Counted from the first letter of the stretch, positions 8,324-17,049 are shown. The stretch: 64,000 nt of DNA from Kiloniellales bacterium (GCA_030064845.1 JASJEC010000001.1:62001-126000), one strand, 5' to 3'. The notes: generated by a model not told the origin, from the sequence alone. Program-made: numbers and translations.

Positions 8324-9196
8324 TCAGTCTTCCAGACGGTCGCTGCGCTCGCCGGCCTTCTCGGCCTGGATGTGCACAGGCAGCACCCTGCCGTAGAGCT
8401 GGCGGGTGCGCTCGACCCGGCCGATCATGCCGGGCTCGCGGGCGTAGGAGAAGATCGTCGTGAAACGCGGCCGCGCCCCGGCGACCTCGGTCACCCGGTG
8501 CAGCGAGTTGCGGCCCTTGAAGATCTGCAGATCGCCGGGGGAGAGATCGAGCGAGAGCACGCCCTCCCGCCCGCCGGCCAGGACCCGCGCCACGCCCGGG
8601 TAGTTCTCGTCATCAGCCGAGCGAATGTTGGGGGCGTATTCGAAGAGGCCGCCTTCGTCGGCGGGCTGGGTCAGGATCGAGACCGAGAAGTCGTTGGTGT
8701 CGAAGTGCCAGGGGAAGGCCTCGCCGGGCCCGACCACGTTGACGATGGTATCGGCCACCGGATCCGCGTACTTGTGCAGCACCGCTTCGCCCAGGCAGTC
8801 GGCCACGAAGGCCGTGAACGGAGGCCAGTCGTAGAGCCGGCGCTGCACCGAGCCGGCGTCGATCTCGTCGGCCGGGACGAAGGCGCTGGTCCGATCCATG
8901 AAGATTCGTTTGGGATGGCCGGCCGGCAGGCTCTCGTCGTCCACGCCGAAATAGACATTGGTCCGGCACTTCGAGACGAAGGCGCGGTGCGAGACTTCCT
9001 TGTTGTCGGCCCGCAGCGCGGCGAGCGCCGCGTCGGTCAGGAAGCCGGGCAGGGAGACACAGCCGCGGGCGGCGATCTCCCGGCGGCAATTCTCGACGAG
9101 ATCCTGGTAGGGACGGCGGCCGGGCTCGTGGATCGGATAGCGTTCGAGGTCCACGAGATCGCCGCCGTCCTGCTCTTGGGCGGATGAGTGGCTCAT
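8324..9196 (-). CDS. BesD/HalD-like Fe(II)/2-oxoglutarate-dependent oxygenase
   Basis: Protein of 290 aa, counting from the Met at 9196 (MSHSSAQEQD). The iron site is WHFDTNDF, with His164 and Asp166, and the distal histidine is in GRNSLHRV (His233) after a GDLQIFKGRN segment. The layout matches the BesD/HalD amino-acid halogenase and hydroxylase family. True halogenases replace the facial Asp with Gly; here Asp is present, so hydroxylation is predicted. The substrate may be a free amino acid, since characterised members act on lysine and similar residues, but this is inference. The gene stands alone, divergent from argS, with no biosynthetic neighbours. Confidence 0.8.
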   Translation of the reverse strand: MSHSSAQEQDGGDLVDLERYPIHEPGRRPYQDLVENCRREIAARGCVSLPGFLTDAALAALRADNKEVSHRAFVSKCRTNVYFGVDDESLPAGHPKRIFMDRTSAFVPADEIDAGSVQRRLYDWPPFTAFVADCLGEAVLHKYADPVADTIVNVVGPGEAFPWHFDTNDFSVSILTQPADEGGLFEYAPNIRSADDENYPGVARVLAGGREGVLSLDLSPGDLQIFKGRNSLHRVTEVAGARPRFTTIFSYAREPGMIGRVERTRQLYGRVLPVHIQAEKAGERSDRLED

Positions 9197-9387
9197 GCCG
9201 CGAGCTCCGATGGCGCTCTGTTCTATAGGCAAGGATGACAGGGACCGATCGCGACGCGCGCTGAAATTCGACCCGGGCCGTCGCGAAACCGCCGGGGCTT
9301 GTCCGCCGGCCCCGGCTGCGCTATCCCGCTCGGCGAGTTCCGGGCGGTCCTCGACCTGCCCAACGCAGCGACGGTTGCCGCCAATCC

Positions 9388-11157
9388 ATGGCTTCTCTCA
9401 CCGCCATCCTGACCGACCTTGTGGCCGACGCCTTCCAGGCCCTGGACCTGCCGCGCGACCTGGGTCGGGTGCGCCGCTCGGACCGTCCCGACCTGGGGCA
9501 GTTCCAGTGCAACGGCGCCATGCCCGCGGCCAAGCAGGCTCGAAAGGCGCCGCGCCAGATCGCCGAGGAGATCCTGGCCGGACCGGTCCTGAAGGCTGAT
9601 CCGCGCATCGCCCGGACCGAGATCGCCGGCCCCGGCTTCATCAACATCGACGTGACCGACGCCTATCTGGCGGAACGGGCCAACGCGATCGCCGCCGATC
9701 CGCGCCTCGGTTGCCCCGAGGTCGAGAAGCCGCGCCGCGTGATCCTGGACTACGGCGGGCCCAACGTCGCCAAGTCGATGCACGTCGGCCACCTACGCGC
9801 CTCGATCATCGGCGACTCGCTGCGCCGCCTCTTCGCCTTCGCCGGCGACAAGACCTGGGGCGACGTGCATATGGGCGACTGGGGGCTGCCCATGGGCATG
9901 CTGATCAACGAGCTGGCACAGCGTCACCCCGACTGGCCCTACTTCGACTCCGCGTTCAACGGACCCTATCCGGCGGAGAGCCCGGTCACCCTGGAGGACC
10001 TGGAGCGGACATATCCCGCGGCGGCGGCGCGCTGCAAGGCCGAGCCGGAAGAGTTGGAGAAGGCGCGCCAGGCGACCGCCGAGCTGCAGGTCGGGCGGCT
10101 AGGATACCGTGCGCTATGGCAGCACTTCATGGACATCTCGATCGCCGCCATGAAGAAGGACTTCGGCAGCCTGGGGGTGCATTTCGACCTCTGGCTCGGC
10201 GAGGCGGTGGTCCACGACCTGATCGAGCCCATGGTCGATGACATGCGGGAGAAGGGCGTCGCCGAGGAAAGCGAGGGCGCCATTGTCGTATCGGTGGCCG
10301 AGGCGGGCGACAAGAAGGAGATCCCGCCGCTGATCCTGCTGAAGTCGGACGGCGCGGTGATGTACAGCACGACCGATATGGCCACGGTCGAGCACCGCCG
10401 CCGGGAGATCGGGCCCGAGCTGGTGCTCTACGTGGTCGATCAGCGCCAGCACCTCCACTTCGAGCAGGTGTTCCGGGCGGTCCACAAGGCCGGGATCGAC
10501 GGCGGCGCGGCCCTGGAGCACATCGGCTTCGGCACGGTCAACGGTCCCGACGGCAAGCCTTTCAAGACCCGCGCGGGCGGCGTCATGAAACTGGGCGACC
10601 TGATCGACGGTGCCAAGGAGATGGCGTTGAAGCGCCTGGACGAGGCCGGTCTTGCCAAGGACTACCCCGAGGAAGAGCGGGTCGAGATCGCGCGCAAGGT
10701 CGGCCTGGCGGCGATCCGCTTCGCCGATCTCAGCAATTACAGGCTGTCCAACTACATCTTCGACCTGGACCGCTTCACCCGCTTCGAGGGCAAGACCGGC
10801 CCCTACCTGCTCTACGCCGCGGTGCGCATCAAGTCGCTGCTGCGCAAGGCCGAGGCGCGGGGATTCGAGCCCGGCGCAATCCTCCCGCCGGGCGAGGTGG
10901 AGCGCAGCCTCGTGATCACCCTGGGGCTGCTGCCCGACGCGGTGGCCGCCGCCTACGAGCGGCGCGCGCCCAACGAGCTCTGCGACTTCGCCTACGGGCT
11001 GGCCCAGGAGTTCAGCCGCTTCTATCAGAACTGCCACATCCTGAGCGAGACCGACGAAGCCCTGCGCGCCTCCCGCCTGGGCCTGGCGGCGGTCAGCCTG
11101 AAACAGCTGGAGCTGGTCCTGTCGCTGCTGGGGATTGAAACGCCGGAGCGTATGTGA
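9388..11157 (+). CDS. argS: Arginyl-tRNA synthetase
   Basis: Class I aminoacyl-tRNA synthetase of 589 aa charging tRNA-Arg. The ATP-binding HIGH-type motif is in GGPNVAKSMHVGHLRASI near residues 128-145. The ArgS-specific segment GKPFKTRAGGVMKLGDLID takes the place of a classical KMSKS. The C-terminal DALR anticodon-binding domain ends with ALRASRLGLAAVSLKQLE, the standard ArgS close. The N-terminal Add-1 domain is also present. Length is normal. The ATG at 9388 has no strong Shine-Dalgarno. Downstream a 7-bp stem near 11189-11208 may end the transcript. Confidence 0.97.
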   Translation: MASLTAILTDLVADAFQALDLPRDLGRVRRSDRPDLGQFQCNGAMPAAKQARKAPRQIAEEILAGPVLKADPRIARTEIAGPGFINIDVTDAYLAERANAIAADPRLGCPEVEKPRRVILDYGGPNVAKSMHVGHLRASIIGDSLRRLFAFAGDKTWGDVHMGDWGLPMGMLINELAQRHPDWPYFDSAFNGPYPAESPVTLEDLERTYPAAAARCKAEPEELEKARQATAELQVGRLGYRALWQHFMDISIAAMKKDFGSLGVHFDLWLGEAVVHDLIEPMVDDMREKGVAEESEGAIVVSVAEAGDKKEIPPLILLKSDGAVMYSTTDMATVEHRRREIGPELVLYVVDQRQHLHFEQVFRAVHKAGIDGGAALEHIGFGTVNGPDGKPFKTRAGGVMKLGDLIDGAKEMALKRLDEAGLAKDYPEEERVEIARKVGLAAIRFADLSNYRLSNYIFDLDRFTRFEGKTGPYLLYAAVRIKSLLRKAEARGFEPGAILPPGEVERSLVITLGLLPDAVAAAYERRAPNELCDFAYGLAQEFSRFYQNCHILSETDEALRASRLGLAAVSLKQLELVLSLLGIETPERM

Positions 11158-11188
11158 GAAGCGGGGAAAACCTGAATAGCTGTTGGAT

Positions 11189-11208
11189 TCCCGGCGGCTA
11201 GGCCGGGA
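11189..11208 (+). terminator. Weak hairpin after argS
   Basis: Perfect 7-bp stem TCCCGGC / GCCGGGA with a 6-nt loop, 31 nt after the argS stop. A T-run comes only about 15 nt later, so it is a poor intrinsic terminator and may instead be a Rho-linked or processing stem. Confidence 0.35.
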
Positions 11209-11254
11209 CAGAACGGTGGGCTTTTTCTTCCGGCGTGTGCAAAAGAAAGTGTTT

Positions 11255-11277
11255 TATCGTATTGAAACAAAACGATA
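11255..11277. promoter_or_regulatory. Inverted repeat upstream of dcd
   Basis: TATCGT and ACGATA form a 6-bp inverted repeat with an 11-nt AT-rich spacer, 32 bp before the dcd start. The AT-rich setting fits a promoter region. It could be an operator, but no regulator is indicated. Confidence 0.3.
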
Positions 11278-11309
11278 GCTTGAGCGCCTACTCCGGGAGG
11301 TCACGTGGC

Positions 11310-12458
11310 ATGTCGCAGGCCTTGGAACCTTTGGCGATCACGGCGGACGGCGACGGGCCGTCTTTTCTGCGTCACTCGACGGGAATCCTGCCGTCCCAGG
11401 CGATCCGCGAACTGCTCAGGGTCGGTGAGATCCGCGCCGGCAATCCGATCGCGGAGGCGCAGATCCAGCCCTCGAGCCTCGACCTGCGGCTCGGTCCCGT
11501 GGCCTACCGGGTCAACGCTTCCTTTCTGCCGGGACCGCGGTCGACCGTCGAGGAGAAGATCGCCGCCTTCGGCATGCACGAGATCGACCTAGAGGGCGGC
11601 GCGGTGCTGGAGAAGGGCTGCGTCTACATCGCGCCCCTGCAGGAAGAGCTCAAGCTCAGCAGCCGGATCTACGGCCTCGCCAACCCGAAGAGCTCGATCG
11701 GGCGGATCGACGTCTTCACCCGCTTGATCGCCGATCGCGCGGTCGAGTTCGACCGCGTGGAGAGCGGCTACCAGGGACCCCTCTACGTCGAGATATCGCC
11801 GCGCGCCTTCAGCGTCGTCGTGCGCAGCGGCTCCAGGCTCAACCAGCTTCGCCTGCGGCGTGGCTCGCACCACTACAGCGACAGCGCCCTGCGCCGGCTT
11901 CACGACCAGGTCCGGCTGATCGACAAGGACCTGCCGGGCGGCGACATATCCCAGGGGATTCCGCTCACCATCGACCTGCCGCGCGAGCCCGAAGGCGTGA
12001 TCGGCTACAAGGCCCGCAGGCACCGGGGGCTGATCGATGTCGACCTCGAACAGGCCTATGCGATCCAGGACTTCTGGGAGCCGATCCGTGCTCGGCCGCG
12101 CGAGGGCCTGATCCTCAATCCCGACGATTTCTACATCCTGGCATCGAAGGAATCGGTCACTGTTCCGCCCGATCACGCCGCCGAGATGGTCGCCTACGAT
12201 ACACTTGTGGGCGAGTTCCGGGTCCATTACGCCGGGTTCTTTGATCCGGGGTTCGGCCACGCGGAGGATAGCGGAACCCGCGCGGTCCTCGAAGTGCGCT
12301 CCCACGAGGTGCCCTTCGTTCTGGAAGACGGCCAGGTGGTCGGCCGGCTGGTCTACGAGCGCCTGCTCGACCAGCCGGACAAGCTCTACGGCCGCGACAT
12401 CGGCTCGTCCTACCAGCGCCAGGGCCTGGCGCTCAGCAAGCACTTCAAGCGGGACTGA
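11310..12458 (+). CDS. dcd: dCTP deaminase, long alphaproteobacterial form
   Basis: Dcd-type deaminase of 382 aa converting dCTP to dUTP for thymidylate synthesis. The ATG at 11310 is preferred because GGGAGG lies 9 nt upstream; an earlier in-frame start at 11235 has none. Signatures are IQPSSLDLRLG, ANPKSSIGRIDVFTR and the stretch containing the catalytic Glu, RVESGYQGPLYVEISPR. E. coli Dcd is about 193 aa. This protein carries two tandem dUTPase-fold halves, the second starting near residue 210, as is normal in rhizobia and relatives. It is monocistronic here, between argS and a lipoprotein gene. Confidence 0.93.
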   Translation: MSQALEPLAITADGDGPSFLRHSTGILPSQAIRELLRVGEIRAGNPIAEAQIQPSSLDLRLGPVAYRVNASFLPGPRSTVEEKIAAFGMHEIDLEGGAVLEKGCVYIAPLQEELKLSSRIYGLANPKSSIGRIDVFTRLIADRAVEFDRVESGYQGPLYVEISPRAFSVVVRSGSRLNQLRLRRGSHHYSDSALRRLHDQVRLIDKDLPGGDISQGIPLTIDLPREPEGVIGYKARRHRGLIDVDLEQAYAIQDFWEPIRARPREGLILNPDDFYILASKESVTVPPDHAAEMVAYDTLVGEFRVHYAGFFDPGFGHAEDSGTRAVLEVRSHEVPFVLEDGQVVGRLVYERLLDQPDKLYGRDIGSSYQRQGLALSKHFKRD

Positions 12459-12548
12459 TCAGGTCGACCGAGTACGAGCAATCGCCCCAGGATTAACCGA
12501 GCCTTAAAGCAGGTCGCCTAAACCTCCGGGATATCCGGAGGAACGACC

Positions 12549-13178
12549 ATGCGCTCCATACTAGCCTCTTTGATTTTGCTCGCTCTCGCCGGCTGCGCCA
12601 GCAAGGGCATGGACGAAGCCCAGTGCCAGACCGCCGATTGGCGCGCCATCGGCTACGAGGACGGCGCCAAGGGCTACAGCGCCGACAGCTTCGGGCGTCA
12701 CCGCAAGGCCTGCGCCGAATTCGGCATCGCCGCGAAGTTCGACGACTACATGGTCGGCCACGGCGAGGGTCTGACCGGCTATTGCCGGCCGGTCAACGGC
12801 TACAATCTAGGCCTGAGCGGCAAGCGCTACGGCGGGATCTGCCCGGTCTCGCAGGAAGCGGCCTTCGCCGCGGCCCACGCCGACGGCTTCGGCCTCTATC
12901 AGCGGCGCAGCGAGGTGAACCGGATCGGCAAGGAGCTGAGCTGGAGCAAGGCCCGGGCGGAGAAGATCGAATTCCTCCTAGTCGAGAAGACCGCCCGCCT
13001 GGTCGAGCCGACCTTGATTCCTACCGAGCGGGCCGCAATCGCGATCGAGCTGAAACAGCTGACCGAGGAGAAGATCGATCTCGAGCGGTCGATCCGCACG
13101 CTCGAGATCGACTACGCCGACGCGGAGGCCGAGTACGAAGCCTACCGCGAAGAGATCGACAACCGCTACCGCGGCTGA
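12549..13178 (+). CDS. DUF2799 lipoprotein
   Basis: Lipoprotein of 209 aa. The signal MRSILASLILLALAGC has its lipobox cysteine at residue 16, and GGAGG ends 7 nt before the ATG. The mature N-terminal half holds the DUF2799 pattern: CQTADWRAIGYEDGAKGY, HRKACAEFG and CRPVNGYNLGLSG, with paired cysteines that probably form disulfides. The C-terminal 75 residues are a charged helical coiled coil rich in Glu, Lys and Ile. Function is unknown, but it is probably an envelope protein anchored to a membrane. The 3' end overlaps the convergent HD-domain gene by 13 bp. Confidence 0.85.
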   Translation: MRSILASLILLALAGCASKGMDEAQCQTADWRAIGYEDGAKGYSADSFGRHRKACAEFGIAAKFDDYMVGHGEGLTGYCRPVNGYNLGLSGKRYGGICPVSQEAAFAAAHADGFGLYQRRSEVNRIGKELSWSKARAEKIEFLLVEKTARLVEPTLIPTERAAIAIELKQLTEEKIDLERSIRTLEIDYADAEAEYEAYREEIDNRYRG

Positions 13179-13726
13179 TCCTTCCCGGTCCGGCCGCGGT
13201 AGATGCGCTCGGCCTCGGCCAGCGCTTCGTCGAAGCGCGCCTCGCAGTCCGCGTGCACGCCGCGCAGCCCGTCGATCACGCTGCGCGCCCAATCCAGGTA
13301 GTCGAGCCGGCGTTGTTCCGACCATTCGGCCGGCGGGCTGGTCGCGATGGCCCGGATGTTCGACGTCTTGTCGCACAGCTTGAGGATCTTGGCCCGGGTA
13401 CTGTGGTTCGGCGCGTTCTCGATCTGCCGGCGCTTGCGTTCCCGCGACGGCAAGGAGGTGTCGTCCGTCACCTCCTGGACGAGGTCGGCCACGTCATGAC
13501 CGAACAGCGTCAAGATCTCGCCGTAGGTCGTTTCGGTGTCTTCGATCGTGTCGTGCAGGATCGCGGCAATGATCAGGTTCTCGTCCGCGCCGTCGGTCGC
13601 TTCGGCGACCAGCTCAGCCACCTCGCAGAGGTGGTTGATGTAGGGTTCCCTGGCCTCGCCCTTACGCTTCTGGGTGACGTGGCGCGCGGCCGCCAGGGCG
13701 TAGGCGCGGGTGATCCGAAGGCTCAC
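13166..13726 (-). CDS. HD-domain phosphohydrolase, RelA/SpoT-hydrolase-like
   Basis: HD protein of 186 aa. The start is the GTG at 13726, which overlaps the radical SAM stop (GTGA). The frame stays open upstream, but only as shadow of that gene. The metal-binding pattern is that of ppGpp hydrolases: HLCEVAELV, AAILHDTIEDT and, later, KLCDKTSNI. Stand-alone proteins of this type (MESH1-like small alarmone hydrolases) cleave ppGpp or related nucleotides. No synthetase domain is present. Translational coupling to a radical SAM gene is unusual and suggests a shared pathway. Which nucleotide it hydrolyses cannot be told. Confidence 0.82.
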   Translation of the reverse strand: MSLRITRAYALAAARHVTQKRKGEAREPYINHLCEVAELVAEATDGADENLIIAAILHDTIEDTETTYGEILTLFGHDVADLVQEVTDDTSLPSRERKRRQIENAPNHSTRAKILKLCDKTSNIRAIATSPPAEWSEQRRLDYLDWARSVIDGLRGVHADCEARFDEALAEAERIYRGRTGKDQPR

Positions 13727-14685
13727 GTCGCTTTGCTGCAGGACCCGCCGCCGAGGACGCAGAAGCGGGCGCAGTGCGGATGGTTGAGCATCACCTTGTC
13801 CTGGGCCTCGGCGAGGGTATTGCCCATGATGAAGGAATCCTGATCGGGCAGCAGCGTGCAGGGCATGACGACCGGGCGAAGGTCGCCTTTGCGCTTGACC
13901 ACCATCCGGGAGCTGGCGCACATGATCGACTCGGGCGCGATACCAAGGATGCCCCAGCAGCTTTCCGTAATCTCGGGGACGTCGGCATCCGCGTCCATTT
14001 CGGGGAAGATCACCAGGACCTCGGGGTCAGCGGCGTCGATCCCGATGCCGAGTTCGCGGAACAGGCGCGCGTAGCCGGCGCGCAGCTCCTCGTCCGACTC
14101 GTGCCACATGCTGCGCCCCGCGGCGCGGACATTGAAGCCCTTCCGCGCCAGCCAGGTCAGCCCGTCGACAGTCGGTTGCCAGCTGTGCGGACCCCGCTCG
14201 ATCTCGTGCATGGCCTTGGTGTAGTGGTCGATCGACACCCGCAGGACCAGGGCTTGGCCGTAGCGCTTGAGCAAGCCCTCGAGGCTGTCGGCGCACTTCA
14301 TCATGGGCCGCATGGCGTTGGTCAGCACCAAGGTCTGGAAGCCGCGCGACAGCGATGTTTCGAGGATCTCCATGATCGCCGGATTCATGAAGGGCTCGCC
14401 GCCGGTCAGGCCGATCTCCAGGGTCGGCAGACCCAGCTCGGCGATCTCGTCGAGGTAGGCCGAGACCTCCTCGGCCGTGATGTAGACCAGGCGGTCGTTC
14501 TTCGGGCTGGATTCGATATAGCAGTTGACGCAGGCCAGATTGCACAGCGTCCCGGTATTGAACCAGAGCGTCGCCAGGGAAGTCAGGCCGACCGACGCGC
14601 GCTGCTCGCCCTTGGCCGTCCGCTCGGGGTCCTGGAACTTGCCGGGGTTCGAGCGCTCAAGCTCAAGGGTCAGGGCCTGGGTCAT
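13723..14685 (-). CDS. Radical SAM protein of unknown function
   Basis: Radical SAM enzyme of 320 aa. The [4Fe-4S] motif is C-x3-C-x2-C at Cys48, Cys52 and Cys55 (CNLACVNCY), and the GGEP SAM-binding motif is at 95-98. More cysteines cluster near the end: one in MCASSR, one in MPCTLLP, then CARFCVLGGGSC at 305-316. They resemble a SPASM-like auxiliary cluster. Members with SPASM ends often mature peptides or modify proteins, but no precursor peptide is visible beside it. The gene is coupled to the downstream HD hydrolase. Its upstream region (14686-14931) is divergent with a HAD gene and has a perfect palindrome at 14845. Confidence 0.85.
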   Translation of the reverse strand: MTQALTLELERSNPGKFQDPERTAKGEQRASVGLTSLATLWFNTGTLCNLACVNCYIESSPKNDRLVYITAEEVSAYLDEIAELGLPTLEIGLTGGEPFMNPAIMEILETSLSRGFQTLVLTNAMRPMMKCADSLEGLLKRYGQALVLRVSIDHYTKAMHEIERGPHSWQPTVDGLTWLARKGFNVRAAGRSMWHESDEELRAGYARLFRELGIGIDAADPEVLVIFPEMDADADVPEITESCWGILGIAPESIMCASSRMVVKRKGDLRPVVMPCTLLPDQDSFIMGNTLAEAQDKVMLNHPHCARFCVLGGGSCSKAT

Positions 14686-14844
14686 GCTGGGTCCTTGCCT
14701 GCTGTTTCGACTGCTCGTCGGGAACCGTCGGTCGAACGAACCGACACGTGTTTAGATAGGCGACTGGTCGGGGTTGCCACAATCACAAATTCTGGAGTTG
14801 CCCGCCGCCGGACCTGGCCGCGGGGAAGTGGGCTTGCCGATCCT

Positions 14845-14860
14845 TTCACATTGATGTGAA
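14845..14860. promoter_or_regulatory. Perfect 16-bp palindrome, candidate operator
   Basis: TTCACATTGATGTGAA is a 7+2+7 perfect palindrome in the divergent spacer between the radical SAM gene (starts 14685, leftward) and the HAD gene (starts 14932, rightward). Size and symmetry fit a dimeric GntR or CRP-type repressor/activator site. The regulator is not evident. Confidence 0.5.
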
Positions 14861-14931
14861 TTTGCCTCTAACGCTTAGCTGTCGTGCGACGGCGTCGGGC
14901 TTCTGACCGCATCCCGCCGCGGGGGACTGTG

Positions 14932-15645
14932 ATGGCCATTCGGGGGGTACTCTTCGACAAGGACGGCACGCTGCTGGACTTCGCGGCGACCTGGCTCCCG
15001 GTATTGCGGGAAGCCGCCGCGGCGGCCGCGGCCGATCACCCGCAGCTGATACCGCCTTTGTTGGAAGCGGGCGGCTACGACGAGCGGAGCGGGCGGGTGC
15101 GCTCGGGGTCGCTGCTGGCGGCCGGCACCACGGCTGAAATCTGCGCCGCTTGGGCCGAACTCCTGCCCGGCGGAGGCAGAGCGGACCTGCTCGCCGCCGT
15201 GGAACGGACCTTCGTCGAAGGCGGCGCCCGCCACGCGGTCCCGGTGACCGATCTGGCCGCCTTGTTTCGGCGCCTGAAGGGCCGCAGTCTGTCTCTGGGC
15301 GTCGCGACAAGCGATAGCGAGGCCGGCGCGCTAGCCTCCCTCGGACCCTTCGACATACTCGACGAGATCGAGTTCCTCGCCGGCTACGACAGCGGCTACG
15401 GCGCCAAGCCGGGTCCGGGCATGGTTCACGGGTTCTGTCGCTCGGTCGGTCTCGATCCCCGTGAGACCGCCGTCGTGGGCGACAATCCGCACGACTTGGA
15501 GATGGGCCGGCGCGCCGGCGTCGGTCTTAAGATCGGCGTGCTGACCGGAACCAGCACCCGTGCAGAACTGGCCGACAAGGCCGATTTTGTTTTTCCTTCT
15601 ATCAGCATGTTAGAAGATTTTTTTGACAAGAATTCGAAGCTGTAA
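14932..15645 (+). CDS. HAD-family phosphatase, phosphoglycolate phosphatase-like
   Basis: HAD hydrolase of 237 aa, starting at the ATG at 14932 (MAIRGVLFDKDGTLLD) rather than an upstream in-frame codon. Motif I is DKDGT, with both aspartates. A Thr/Ser motif II lies in GVATSDSEAGA, a Lys motif III in GAKPGPGMV and motif IV in VVGDNPHDLEMG. The pattern is that of Gph-like small-molecule phosphatases. It is divergently transcribed from the radical SAM gene across a region with a 16-bp palindrome. Its substrate is not identifiable; phosphoglycolate is a family default only. Confidence 0.88.
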   Translation: MAIRGVLFDKDGTLLDFAATWLPVLREAAAAAAADHPQLIPPLLEAGGYDERSGRVRSGSLLAAGTTAEICAAWAELLPGGGRADLLAAVERTFVEGGARHAVPVTDLAALFRRLKGRSLSLGVATSDSEAGALASLGPFDILDEIEFLAGYDSGYGAKPGPGMVHGFCRSVGLDPRETAVVGDNPHDLEMGRRAGVGLKIGVLTGTSTRAELADKADFVFPSISMLEDFFDKNSKL

Positions 15646-15775
15646 TCCGGCCCCGGTCGCGATTGCCGGTTGATATCCGGCCGCCTGATCACCATACCCC
15701 AGCAATCGAACGATCGATCCCGCGATCCCGCATCGCCCGAGGGGTCGAATTGCAAAGCTGCGCGAGGAAGGTGCG

Positions 15776-15985
15776 ATGGCAAAAGGCAAGGTCAAGTGGT
15801 TCAACAGCGTCAAGGGTTACGGGTTCATCATGCCCGACGACGGCTCCAAGGACGCTTTTGTGCACATTTCCGCGGTAGAGAAGGCGGGGCGCGCCAACCT
15901 CGAGGAGGGCGAAGAGGTCGAATACGACCTGGTGCCCGGGCAGGGCGGTCGCAGCTCGGCCGAAAACCTGAAGTTTCCCGGCTAG
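15776..15985 (+). CDS. Cold-shock-domain protein
   Basis: CspA-family protein of 69 aa. The RNA-binding motifs are KGYGFI (RNP1) near residues 13-18 and AFVHIS (RNP2), and the start is MAKGKVKWFNSVKGYG. The ribosome binding site GAGGAAGG lies 5 nt upstream of the ATG. Such proteins bind single-stranded RNA and melt structure, acting as transcription antiterminators or RNA chaperones. The Arg- and Ser-containing C-terminus (GGRSSAENLKFPG) fits alphaproteobacterial versions. The last 4 bp overlap the convergent homocysteine methyltransferase gene. Regulation by a structured 5' leader is common in the family; the 130-bp leader here could do this, but I see no defined fold. Confidence 0.95.
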   Translation: MAKGKVKWFNSVKGYGFIMPDDGSKDAFVHISAVEKAGRANLEEGEEVEYDLVPGQGGRSSAENLKFPG

Positions 15986-17049
15986 AAGCTAGGAGCCTTG
16001 TCGCGTGCGGCGCGGCGGCGGCCCCGTCGCGCGCCGCGTTCCGATTGTTTCGGTTTCTCTCCGAGCGGTGACTTGGCGAACAGGTTCTGCGCGCCCCTGG
16101 AGATCGGTCCCAGCCGCTCCATCAGATCCTCCACGCTGGGCTTCTCGCCTTTGCTGTGCTCTAAGAGCGCCTCGCGCATGTAGCGCAGGTGCTTCGCGGT
16201 CGTGCCGCAGCACCCGCCGATGATCCGGGCCCCGGAGTCCAGGGCCAGGGTGGCATAGTCCGCCATCAGTTCCGGCGTGCCGGTGTAGTGGATCTCGCCT
16301 TCGACGAACTCGGGAATGCCGCAGTTGCTCTTGGCGATGATCACATCGTCCGGCGCCGCTGCCTCGGCCATGCTGACGATTGTCGCCACCAGCTCGGCGG
16401 CGCCGACGCCGCAGTTGGCGCCGTAGGCGACGGGGCGGGACTCGAGCTGACCCATCATGCCGGCGATCTGGCTCGGCGTGACCCCCATCATCGAGCAGCC
16501 GTTGGTGTCGAAGCTCATGGTGCAGACGGCCGGCAGCCCACTCGAGGCCGCGCCCCTGACGGCGGCGGTCAGCTCGTCGATCGAAGACATGGTCTCGATC
16601 CACAGGAGGTCGCACCCGCCCGCCGCCAATCCTTTGGCCTGCTCGGCGAAGGCCGCCGTGCCCTCGGCCACGGTGAGCGGTCCTAGCGGCTCGAACAGCT
16701 CGCCGGTCGGGCCCATGGACCCGGCGACCAGCACCGGCCGCCCGGCCGCGTCCGCGACTTCCCGCGCCAGGCCGGCGGCGGCGCGATTGATCTCGACCAC
16801 GCGGTTCTGCGCCTCGTGCAGCTTGAGCCGCTGGGCCGTGCCGCCGAAGGTGTTGGTCAGAACGATGTCGGCGCCCGCATCGACGAAACTTCGCACGAGA
16901 TCGCGCACCGGAACCTGGTTCGTCAGGTTCCAGAGCTCGGGCGCGTCTCCGTGTTGGAGCCCGGCCAGGAAGAGGTTGGTGCCGGTCGCGCCGTCGGCGA
17001 GCAACCAGGGCCGGGCGGCGAGGAGCGAAGTGATCCCCTGCTGGGGCAT
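15982..17049 (-). CDS. Betaine-homocysteine S-methyltransferase
   Basis: Pfam homocysteine S-methyltransferase domain, 355 aa. The N-terminal DGATGTNLF motif and the zinc ligands Cys213 (GANCGVG) and Cys280-Cys281 (GGCCGT) are all present. Bacterial BHMT moves a methyl group from glycine betaine to homocysteine, giving methionine and dimethylglycine. It is cytosolic. Betaine rather than S-methylmethionine is inferred from its similarity to rhizobial Bmt and from the nearby MttB-type gene and the sarcosine oxidase operon. The C-terminal 40 residues are a basic tail (RGARRGRRRAARDK) beyond the barrel. A candidate promoter is at 17116-17142. Confidence 0.85.
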   Translation of the reverse strand: MPQQGITSLLAARPWLLADGATGTNLFLAGLQHGDAPELWNLTNQVPVRDLVRSFVDAGADIVLTNTFGGTAQRLKLHEAQNRVVEINRAAAGLAREVADAAGRPVLVAGSMGPTGELFEPLGPLTVAEGTAAFAEQAKGLAAGGCDLLWIETMSSIDELTAAVRGAASSGLPAVCTMSFDTNGCSMMGVTPSQIAGMMGQLESRPVAYGANCGVGAAELVATIVSMAEAAAPDDVIIAKSNCGIPEFVEGEIHYTGTPELMADYATLALDSGARIIGGCCGTTAKHLRYMREALLEHSKGEKPSVEDLMERLGPISRGAQNLFAKSPLGEKPKQSERGARRGRRRAARDKAPSF

